Assembly (NCBI GenBank): GCA_024225445.1
Contig: JAAEMP010000042.1
Coordinates: 1 to 42,856, forward strand
From: Hyphomicrobiales bacterium
Lineage (GTDB): Bacteria; Pseudomonadota; Alphaproteobacteria; Rhizobiales; Rhizobiaceae
Direction of reading: 5' to 3'
DNA: 42,856 bases
The position numbers and the translations under genes were made by a program. Below are positions 1 through 6,403 of this stretch, one piece after another. The first letter of the stretch is position 1. The number at the start of each line of letters is the position of its first letter. A model generated the notes under the pieces. That model had not been told where the DNA came from and searched no databases. It saw only the letters and a list, made by a program, of their open reading frames with translations.

Positions 1-537
1 CAGAATATCTAACGGCAGCATGACATTGCGATCCTTGCGCCCCTTGGCCTGCACAATACGAATGATCTGTTGGGCGCTGTCGATATCACCGACTTTAAGC
101 CGAACAACCTCGCCGGCGCGCATCCCGCAGCCATAGGCCAGTGACAGCATCACGCGCGCTTTCAGACTAGGTGCCATCGCCAAAATACGCTTGATCTCCT
201 TTTTGCTGAGAACGAGTGGCACTTTCACCGGCTCCTTAAGGCTAAAAATCTCGGCCACCAGATCATGTCGCCGCAAAGTCACGCGAAACAGAAATTTGAC
301 CCCGGTCATCGTTTGGTTGCGTGTGCAGATGCTGGCGCCGGTGTCCATCAGATGAAGCTGAAAATGCTTTACGTCATCAGGTGTCGCCGTGTCTGGTGAG
401 CGCCGCAACCAAGCCGCAAAACGCTTGCACGCTCGCAGGTGGCTCTTCTGGGATGCAGGCCCCAGAGTACGCGCGCTCATATCTGCGATCATACGCGTGC
501 GAAGGGGTGTTACAGATTTGGAATAGGGAATGTTCAT
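1..537 (-). CDS. Tyrosine-type recombinase, partial (3' end outside window)
   Basis: The reading frame is open from an ATG at 537 to the left edge (179 codons, no stop), so only the N-terminal part of the protein is present. Residues 1-95 look like the SAM-like core-binding domain of XerC/XerD-type recombinases. The catalytic domain starts near residue 108, with the first catalytic arginine at about R140 in the motif GCGMRAGEVVRL. The rest of the active site (HxxR, H, Tyr) lies beyond the window. The style resembles the stand-alone recombinases that accompany IS91-type transposases in proteobacteria; that link is inferred, because no transposase is visible. A 6-bp inverted repeat (556-561/570-575) lies just upstream of the start. 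Confidence 0.85.
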   Translation of the reverse strand, partial: MNIPYSKSVTPLRTRMIADMSARTLGPASQKSHLRACKRFAAWLRRSPDTATPDDVKHFQLHLMDTGASICTRNQTMTGVKFLFRVTLRRHDLVAEIFSLKEPVKVPLVLSKKEIKRILAMAPSLKARVMLSLAYGCGMRAGEVVRLKVGDIDSAQQIIRIVQAKGRKDRNVMLPLDIL

Positions 538-890
538 CGGAAAATCCTCTGTCTATCGAGGCAAAATTACCTCGACACAAAGAAACAGCGATCATTACCC
601 CAACCGCAAATCTTCCATATTCAGCACAAAACCAACCAAGCCGCCACAAGTATCGCGTAGCGATTTAGTGCCAGAGCCCTCTTAAGACCTTGAGATGTTG
701 GCGCACTCAGAACAATCCATAGTATGGCTAAATGTCATTCATGACCCATTTCAGCCCTTCGGCTGAGATCTCGATTGGCTTTATTCAACACGCTTGGATG
801 CCCGTAGCCCTCCGAGGAGATTTTCTTTGCCTGGCCTTTGCTTCGTTGATGGCCTATCTTCAAGTATGGACCATAACAGGAGCAGTTGAT
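538..890. other. Intergenic stretch between recombinase and ketopantoate-reductase-like gene
   Basis: No convincing gene is seen. A short inverted repeat TCGAGG-N8-CCTCGA occupies 556-575, upstream of the recombinase, and could be part of its promoter or an element end. The open frame upstream of 891 (from 732) has no ribosome-binding site and unlikely protein composition, so I treat it as non-coding. Confidence 0.5.
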
Positions 891-1808
891 ATGAAATTTG
901 CGACAGTCGCAACGGGTGGAATCGGTGGCTATCTGGCTGTGAAACTCACGCAAGCAGGTGAAAGCGTTGCAACATTGGCACGTGGTGCGCATCTTGATGC
1001 TATCAGGTCCAAAGGATTGACGCTTGAGACCTCCGACGGGTCAGCGACAATTCACCCTTCAATCGCCACCGATAACCCAGCGGAAATCGGACCAGTGGAG
1101 GCTGTGATATTTGGCGTTAAGGCCAAAGACATAGAACGCACCGCAGAGAGTTGTATACCGCTCATAGGGCCAGATACAGTGGTGATCCCGTTTCTCAACG
1201 GTGTTGAAACTGTGGAGAGATTGGCAACAATATTGCCTTTGGAAAACATAGCCAATGGTACTGCCGGTGTCTCCACCACAATCGCAAATCCAGGCAAAAT
1301 CAAACAGGTGGGGACTTTCGCTACATTCACCTTTGCAGAGCGTGACAGCACTCAATCACCAAGGATCAAGGCAGTCCGTTCAGCTTTTGAGCGAGCCGGG
1401 GTAGACGCACCGGTTGTTGAGGATATCGATGTGGAACTCTGGCGAAAATTTTGTGTCTTCACGTCGATGTCGGGAGTGACGGCTGCGGCACGCTGTACGT
1501 TGGGTGAGATCAAGATCGATCCGCACCTGAGCAGGCTATTTCAGGATGGAATGGCTGAAACTGCTGCACTGGGTCGAGCACTTGGTGTAAATCTGCCTGA
1601 CGATATGGAAGACCGAGTATGGCGTGGAATTAGCGGCTTACCCGACAATTTGAGAGCCTCTACTGCCATTGATCTCGAAGCAGGGCGAGCGTTGGAAGTT
1701 GATTGGATCTCAGGTGCGGTGGCGCGGTTGTCAGACGCTGCTGGCATTGATGCACCGATCCATAGAACTCTTAATGCGGTACTGCAACCATGGAAGAATG
1801 GTAGATAA
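891..1808 (+). CDS. 2-dehydropantoate 2-reductase-like (ApbA/PanE family) oxidoreductase
   Basis: A 305-aa protein of normal family length. The N-terminal Rossmann motif is ATGGIGGYLA (residues 7-16). It is followed by the family blocks PFLNGVE (N103), ELWRKFC (K186, the position of the catalytic lysine) and GRALEVDWISG (E269 region). The family reduces ketopantoate with NADPH in pantothenate synthesis, but many paralogues act on other 2-keto acids, so the substrate is uncertain. I chose ATG 891 over an upstream frame start at 732: a CAGGAG ribosome-binding site lies just upstream and the Rossmann fold begins directly after it. The gene stands alone inside the presumed island, so it is probably accessory rather than the housekeeping panE. 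Confidence 0.85.
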   Translation: MKFATVATGGIGGYLAVKLTQAGESVATLARGAHLDAIRSKGLTLETSDGSATIHPSIATDNPAEIGPVEAVIFGVKAKDIERTAESCIPLIGPDTVVIPFLNGVETVERLATILPLENIANGTAGVSTTIANPGKIKQVGTFATFTFAERDSTQSPRIKAVRSAFERAGVDAPVVEDIDVELWRKFCVFTSMSGVTAAARCTLGEIKIDPHLSRLFQDGMAETAALGRALGVNLPDDMEDRVWRGISGLPDNLRASTAIDLEAGRALEVDWISGAVARLSDAAGIDAPIHRTLNAVLQPWKNGR

Positions 1809-2203
1809 AATCAACTGGTGTAAGCAGGAAAGCGGAAACAAATTATATGCTCATTGAAAACACCGAGACTCATCCTGCGTCTTTTTGAAATAATGCCTAT
1901 CACCTACATTGTGTAAACGACTCTCCAGAGGTTTCTCTGGCTGTTAAAAGGCTATTTGCAGATGGGGTTATGGTTGTTGTTGTGGGACAGTGAGAGTCTG
2001 GTTATGGCACTTAGCGACGCTGATGGGTATGTCGTTCGCTGAACAACAATCGAATCTCTAAACGGTAAAAGGTCCGCATTGCTGCCATTCGAGCAATTCC
2101 AATACAACCTTAACTCAATGTCTGCTTTAAGGTGAACGTCCGGCGATGCGGTCTCACAGGTTGCGCGACGTTATTGATGTTGTTTGGTGTAGTAGTAGCC
2201 ATA
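1809..2203. other. Intergenic region without recognisable gene
   Basis: This 395-bp gap separates the reductase from the convergent SnoaL-like gene. I see no strong hairpin with a T run, no RNA gene and no credible ORF. The short frames here lack ribosome-binding sites. Confidence 0.5.
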
Positions 2204-2644
2204 TTAGGGATACGAATGTTTTTGTTTTTCCCTCAGCTCCTCCAGCATTTTTGCCATTTGCGCATGAACCACTTGCACCGCTTTCAGCGGGCGGATCATC
2301 ACCTTGAATTCGGTGATCTGACCATCTTCGTTCCACTGTATGATGTCGACGCCGTTGACGTAGATGCCGTCCATCTCGGTTTCGAATTCTAGAACTGCGC
2401 GATCGCGGCAATCAAACACCTTTGTGTATTTGAACTTGTCGTTACCAATCGTCTCTGCGGCGGCCATCAGGTAAGCGATGGTGATCATCTTGCCGCGCTG
2501 TGGGGTAAATACCACCGGGCTAAACATCACCGCATCATCGGCAATGACCTTGGCAAGCGCTTCGACCGAATGATCGTGTTCGATAAAATCCATCCAGCGC
2601 TGGACATTTGGTTGGTAGGGCAATTTGAAGTCCTTTTCATTCAT
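2204..2644 (-). CDS. SnoaL-like / NTF2-fold family protein
   Basis: A 146-aa protein with the features of the SnoaL-like/NTF2 fold: an N-terminal helix (QRWMDFIEHDHSVEALAKVI), a central block on use as a pocket protein, and beta strands RAVLEFETEMDGIYVNGVD and GQITEFKVMIRP. The C-terminal tail is a charged helix. Such proteins are isomerases, hydrolases or ligand binders; the fold alone does not name the reaction. The start overlaps the stop of an upstream 52-codon ORF in an ATGA arrangement (2641-2644), which implies translational coupling. Both genes run leftward. I see no signal peptide or membrane segment. Confidence 0.75.
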   Translation of the reverse strand: MNEKDFKLPYQPNVQRWMDFIEHDHSVEALAKVIADDAVMFSPVVFTPQRGKMITIAYLMAAAETIGNDKFKYTKVFDCRDRAVLEFETEMDGIYVNGVDIIQWNEDGQITEFKVMIRPLKAVQVVHAQMAKMLEELREKQKHSYP

Positions 2645-2799
2645 CTGCCAATTTTGAGGTCAAGATATGGAATTATCGCAGTTCGGCCAGTGCGTCCATC
2701 CGCTAGCGTTAAAGACTCCTCGCCAAGGTCATTGCCGATGTGGCTAACCGGAAGCTCACTCACTATTGGGGGTGAGCTATGATGTTCCTCGGTTTTCAT
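2641..2799 (-). CDS. Small hypothetical protein (52 aa) coupled to SnoaL-like gene
   Basis: This is a short frame of 52 codons. Two things support it: a strong ribosome-binding site (AGGAGAGG) directly before the ATG at 2799, and an ATGA overlap with the start of the SnoaL-like gene. The protein starts MKTEEHHSSPPIVSEL and ends DLKIGR. I do not recognise a family. It could be a genuine small protein, a leader peptide that couples translation to the next gene, or the remnant N-terminus of a longer gene. It has no signal peptide and no transmembrane segment. Confidence 0.5.
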   Translation of the reverse strand: MKTEEHHSSPPIVSELPVSHIGNDLGEESLTLADGRTGRTAIIPYLDLKIGR

Positions 2800-2908
2800 A
2801 ATCCTCTCCTGTGTTTGCGTTTGATAACGCAACTACTGTGGCACATCTGAGGGCTGAGTGGGGCGGTTCACACCATCATTCACTACTAAAATCAGTGGTA
2901 AGAAAAAA

Positions 2909-2938
2909 GGGAGTGACAAGTGTTACCTCATCACTCCC
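2909..2938 (-). terminator. Rho-independent terminator of the AlpA-like gene
   Basis: The perfect 8-bp arms GGGAGTGA (2909-2916) and TCACTCCC (2931-2938) flank a 14-nt loop. On the minus strand the hairpin is followed by TTTTTTCTT. It lies just after the stop of the AlpA-like gene at 2948 and should end integrase/AlpA transcription. Confidence 0.8.
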
Positions 2939-2947
2939 AAAGCCCTC

Positions 2948-3151
2948 TTACGAGGAGCTGTCACGTTGTTCAAGCTTGGCTTGGATAAAGTTTTCTACTT
3001 CCGTCATATGCCAGCCGATACGATTATTCCCGATCTTAACCCGCTTTGGAAAAGAAGGATCAAAATACGGACTGTCTTCATTCTCTAACCGATCTATATG
3101 TGCCGAAGAGTAAAGCACCATCTCCGATAGCTTTTTCTTTGAAACAAACAT
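2948..3151 (-). CDS. AlpA-like prophage/island regulator (excisionase-type, MerR-like HTH)
   Basis: A 67-aa protein beginning MFVSKKKLSEMVLYSS. A winged-HTH pattern follows (HIDRLENE, then SFPKRVKIGNNRIGWHMTEVENFI), typical of AlpA-type regulators that act as island excisionases or activate the integrase. ATG 3151 is chosen because AGGAG lies 8 nt upstream; a longer frame to 3181 lacks this. It sits directly downstream of the integrase (stop 3185) on the same strand, 33 bp away, and is followed by a strong terminator. This is the usual int/alpA layout of P4-like islands. It probably controls excision of the element bounded by the tRNA-Phe fragment at 4440-4485. Confidence 0.75.
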   Translation of the reverse strand: MFVSKKKLSEMVLYSSAHIDRLENEDSPYFDPSFPKRVKIGNNRIGWHMTEVENFIQAKLEQRDSSS

Positions 3152-3184
3152 TGCAAATACTCCTGTTAAGGAGCGTTGCAACGC

Positions 3185-4306
3185 TCAGGTTTTGACTTGC
3201 CTAAGCACTTCGGACTTTATCCAGTCTTCGTATCTAAGTACAGCCTCAGCCATTTCATCCATGTAGGAATAGCGATTGTATACCCCTGCAACGCCTGCAA
3301 AGGAGCCTGAGACGTGGTTGAGTAATTTTTCAACGATATGGATAGGTGTACCCAACTGAGCGTGAACTGAAGAGTATGTGCGCCTCAAATCATGAAGGGT
3401 GAACGATGCGACCCCCTCCAGTCTTTTATCGAAACGGGCTTTGGCTTTGCCCCAACCGCAGAACGTGGTCCCCTTGTCGTTTTCAAAAAATTGATCGGGG
3501 TACTGTTGGATTAGTACAAGTACAGTACCTGGTACTGGTACAGTACAGTTCCTTCGGTTCTTGGTGATTGTTTCAGGGAGTGTCAGAATATTCCCCTCAA
3601 ACCAATCTCGGTGCAATGCAGACACCTCGCTTCGACGTAAGCCAGTGAGGATTAAAATCTGTACGATGGTTTCAAACATGCCATCGGTTTCGGTAGCGTT
3701 GTTGTAAACCTTAATCAGCTCGTCGGTGGTGAGGATGCGTTCTCTTGGCTTCGATGTGGAAGTAGGAGAGAGGGCTGCGACAGGTGAAGTATCAATAATC
3801 CCCTCGTTCACACACCAATTGAAGTATGCTCTCATAGCAACAAAAGCATGGTGTTTTTCTGACGGTGTGTGGTTGAGTTTGTTGAGACGAGAGACAACAT
3901 CAGAACGGGATATTGAGTTTACAGATTTGGTTCCGTACTCGAAGTGTCGGTTTATAACACGGTTGTAATCGTAGACGGTTCTTGGCTTGTTTTTATGGGC
4001 GCAAGCTTCCAGAAACCTCTCAACGGCTTCAGAATGGCGCACGGCGGGTCTTTCGAGTGGCATGGATGATTGTGCTAAAAGCTGATGTTTTGCTTCCTGA
4101 CGGGCATTTTTGAGAGAAATATTCGGGTATCTACCGATTGCTCGGTAGGTGCGGTTCTTTCCCAGAACCGCTACAAAGGTCTTGGTTCCTCCCTGCGACA
4201 CGCGGACACCAAATCCGGCAGTCGATGCATCAAAGTAGGTTTTCTGACCTTTCTCTGGTATCGGTAGCTTTGAAACTGAAATGTCGGTAAGGTTTATTTT
4301 AGACAC
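3185..4306 (-). CDS. P4-type tyrosine integrase of a genomic island
   Basis: A 373-aa site-specific recombinase with an N-terminal DUF4102-like arm-binding domain (residues 1-80), a SAM-like core-binding domain (about 90-175) and a C-terminal catalytic domain. All the visible catalytic residues are present: R224 (TGLRRSEVSALH), H305-R308 (HDLRR), H331 (LLNH) and the nucleophile Y343 (GVYNRY). The start is a GTG at 4306; the N-terminus matches the family start. The gene lies 133 bp from a tRNA-Phe 3' fragment, the expected target of this enzyme class. It appears intact, so the island could still be mobile if the left attachment site is intact. Confidence 0.92.
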   Translation of the reverse strand: MSKINLTDISVSKLPIPEKGQKTYFDASTAGFGVRVSQGGTKTFVAVLGKNRTYRAIGRYPNISLKNARQEAKHQLLAQSSMPLERPAVRHSEAVERFLEACAHKNKPRTVYDYNRVINRHFEYGTKSVNSISRSDVVSRLNKLNHTPSEKHHAFVAMRAYFNWCVNEGIIDTSPVAALSPTSTSKPRERILTTDELIKVYNNATETDGMFETIVQILILTGLRRSEVSALHRDWFEGNILTLPETITKNRRNCTVPVPGTVLVLIQQYPDQFFENDKGTTFCGWGKAKARFDKRLEGVASFTLHDLRRTYSSVHAQLGTPIHIVEKLLNHVSGSFAGVAGVYNRYSYMDEMAEAVLRYEDWIKSEVLRQVKT

Positions 4307-4439
4307 GTCTTAGACACCTAAATACATGGATTTGGGGTGATATTGAATGATTATGTATGAGTTGATTCTACTGTGAAAAGTGTTGTAAATCAATAAGAAA
4401 TGAGTGAAAGTGACGTGTCATGAGACCTGCTATCAGCTA

Positions 4440-4485
4440 ACTGAAAATCCGCGTGTCGGTGGTTCAAATCCACCTCTGGGCACCA
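4440..4485 (+). repeat. 3' fragment of tRNA-Phe: probable island attachment site
   Basis: The segment reads ACTGAAAATCCGC, then a variable region, the T stem GGTGG (4458-4462), loop TTCAAAT, CCACC (4470-4474), the acceptor strand TCTGGGC (4475-4481), A and CCA (4483-4485). The GAA anticodon identifies tRNA-Phe. Homology to a tRNA stops in the anticodon loop: the bases to the left cannot pair with TCCGC and no 5' acceptor strand or D arm exists. It is therefore not a tRNA gene but the partial copy left by integration. Because the fragment reads rightward, the intact tRNA-Phe should lie at the far left end of the island, outside this window. Confidence 0.8.
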
Positions 4486-4918
4486 TATAAATCAAGCTAT
4501 CTCTCGATATGCTCATCAAAATACTTAGCTAAATTATCAAGAGCCCAACTATTTCATGGGGTAACGCCTCGGGTAACAGTGAACAAAATTTATCACCGTT
4601 AACAAGCGTGCGTTAGAATTTGCCTATTGTGAAGTTCATCATATTGAACCGCGTGCGGTCTAGAGTATCCCTGTTGAGAGATAACAGAAAATGGGCCAAT
4701 ATTAGGGCTTGATCGACACGGATACTTGTATTTCAGATGCAGTTTGACGATCATCACCACTGACCATCCATACAACGAAAAGAAAACATGTTGCGACTGC
4801 CGCACCAAAACTGAACGATTTATCAACATACTTGAATATCTCAATCTCCTTTGGCTACAGAAGCCTTATATAAATATGAATTGTTACTGTTCAAATACGT
4901 CCATCCTTCCCATCACTT
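4486..4918. other. Non-coding decayed DNA next to the attachment site
   Basis: This 433-bp stretch follows the tRNA-Phe fragment. It has no supported gene; the short frames on both strands lack ribosome-binding sites and recognisable protein content. It leads into an IS66 transposase remnant and may be part of the same decayed insertion cluster. Confidence 0.45.
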
Positions 4919-5167
4919 GTGACAAGCTTCCCATTTACATGTCTTATTGAGTTGTCAGATAACCTAATGCCGCAACAACCCTGTTTTTTCATGGGCTCCG
5001 AGGGCGGAGTAAAGGCCGCTGCCATTGCCTGTACTCTGATTGAAACCACCAAATTCAAGGGTGTTGATTCACAGGCTTGGCTCACTGATGTTCTCAACCG
5101 TATTGCAGATCACAAGATCGACCTGATTGACGAACTGCTGCCTTGGAATTATGTTGCCGATGAATAA
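4919..5167 (+). pseudogene. IS66-family transposase, C-terminal remnant
   Basis: From about position 4990 the frame encodes the tail of the IS66 DDE transposase. It has the family block [17 protein letters not shown], then [19 protein letters not shown] and the characteristic IDELLPWNY end. The N-terminal two thirds of the protein, including most of the catalytic domain, are missing, and residues upstream of the block do not look like transposase. Just after the stop, GGGGCGCTTAC (5173-5183) resembles an IS66 right terminus. It is a dead fragment. Confidence 0.8.
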
Positions 5168-5268
5168 CCATAGGGGCGCTTACTCTTGATCCATAAAAGC
5201 ACTCATAATTGCGGGGTGTTGAGGTAGTTGGCATCTGGCAAATACCGAGGGCGAAGAGGAATACTGAC

Positions 5269-5559
5269 ATGCAGAAAACTCATAAAGAAATGATTGTAGA
5301 GAGTGATGATCATTCGGTCATGGATCTGGAAATTATTGATGACGCGGGTAATATGACTGAAATCAAAGCCAGAGCTGTCAATATCAAGCATAAATCAGCC
5401 AGAGATATCCTGGTAACTGCCTTGCCTAAGAAAGCCGATGGGAAAATAGCGATCATAACCAGTGTTGATCCCGATGAGAAAATCAGCGCCAGACTAGTGA
5501 CCTATCACAGTTCCGCAAATATCATGAACATTGATGTAAAACTCCACAAAATAAGATAA
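5269..5559 (+). CDS. Small hypothetical protein (96 aa)
   Basis: I do not recognise this protein. It is acidic at the N-terminus (MIVESDDHSVMDLEIIDD) and then alternates short beta-strand-like stretches (NMTEIKARAVNIKH, KIAIITSVDP, ARLVTYHSS, NIDVKLHKIR). The pattern suggests a small beta-rich domain without signal peptide or membrane segment. ATG 5269 is chosen over an earlier in-frame ATG because AGAGGA precedes it. The gene sits between two IS66 remnants, so it could be carried DNA or a chance frame; the protein-like composition favours a real gene. Confidence 0.45.
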   Translation: MQKTHKEMIVESDDHSVMDLEIIDDAGNMTEIKARAVNIKHKSARDILVTALPKKADGKIAIITSVDPDEKISARLVTYHSSANIMNIDVKLHKIR

Positions 5560-5616
5560 AACCTGATAATTCAAAATAACAATTGCCAGAAACAGAGCAA
5601 GGTATCATGTGGTGTT

Positions 5617-5643
5617 GCTCGCCAGCGCACGGGGTTGGCGGGC
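5617..5643. other. GC-rich stem-loop
   Basis: GCTCGCCA (5617-5624) pairs with TGGCGGGC (5636-5643), including one G-T pair, around an 11-nt loop. No T run follows on the plus strand. It lies downstream of the 96-aa ORF and may end or stabilise its transcript. Confidence 0.4.
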
Positions 5644-5691
5644 AATATCACCAATGAAATTTTTCAACATATTGTAGTTCGTGAGCGTTAA

Positions 5692-5713
5692 GTGGGACTC
5701 ACCGAACGCTTAC
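5692..5713. repeat. IS66-type terminal sequence
   Basis: The segment ends ACCGAACGCTTAC. Its reverse complement starts GTAAGCGTTCGGTGAG, the pattern seen at IS66-family termini. No intact element is attached, so it marks an old insertion end between the two transposase remnants. Confidence 0.4.
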
Positions 5714-5776
5714 TATAGACGGGCATGATTTCATGGAAGTTTTTACATTATTAGCAATCGGCGCATTGTTTAAGAC

Positions 5777-5821
5777 CGCCGCATTGACGAACTGCTGCCT
5801 TGGAGTTACGTCGCTTACCAA
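5777..5821 (+). pseudogene. Second IS66 transposase tail remnant
   Basis: In one frame this short stretch reads RRIDELLPWSYVAY, the conserved end of IS66 transposases. It shares a 22-bp identical core with the first remnant (near 5127-5148), so it is a second, even shorter copy. Flanking DNA in this frame is not recognisable. Confidence 0.6.
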
Positions 5822-6403
5822 ATATGCAGCTTCGGGCCAGTTAGGTTTAAATGGAGATGCTCCGTGTTTCAAAACGGGGCAATATGGATTGGCATGTAAT
5901 TTGCTCCTACGGTGCACTTGATTATATGCTTATGTGAACAACTGTATGGCAAAACTGAAGTAATGAGTCTGCTGGTGCCAAGACGAAAATCCTCTGTTTT
6001 TAAGACACTATGCCCGGGCTGTTAAATTCTGAATGCCGCCATGTTCGCATACTGCATTTGAGGTTTTACTGTGGAAATATTGTACGGCTCCGGGTTTTCC
6101 CAGTCTGCAAAATCCACCTATTCCAATTTTGCCGAGAACTCCAACAGCGGTCACCGCCTGATTGCCATAGTTTGCCAACCAATGTCCAGCGGCGGTTCAC
6201 TTGCAGAACATGAGTGGTCGCCGGAATACGGGCAACCGCAATCAAAATGCTGTCCCGCCTTCGTGCTTGACCCTGTTGGTGTTAATCGTCATTCGCATAC
6301 TTGCAAACCCATGCGGTCTGTGTTGCTAATGATGTTTATATTTCAACCCATTTGACAAAACCAAAATCGACCGTATTTGTAACGTCGAATCTCGGGGAAC
6401 ATC
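5822..6403. other. Non-coding region upstream of the MscS-type gene
   Basis: Open frames here (for example 6071-6355) have low-complexity or irregular composition and no ribosome-binding site. I see no tRNA or strong terminator. The promoter of the channel gene at 6404 should lie in its right part, but I cannot point to clear -35/-10 boxes. Confidence 0.4.

Noticed and set aside
321-668. Plus-strand frame over the recombinase 5' end
   Set aside because: It is a shadow of the minus-strand recombinase and has no family features.
732-890. N-terminal extension of the ketopantoate-reductase-like gene
   Set aside because: The Rossmann fold begins at 891 behind a good ribosome-binding site; the upstream residues are not protein-like.
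4409-4485. Complete tRNA gene
   Set aside because: No 5' acceptor strand or D arm exists and the anticodon stem cannot pair on the left, so only the 3' half is tRNA.
6071-6355. 94-aa ORF upstream of the MscS-type gene
   Set aside because: No ribosome-binding site, irregular composition and no recognised domain.
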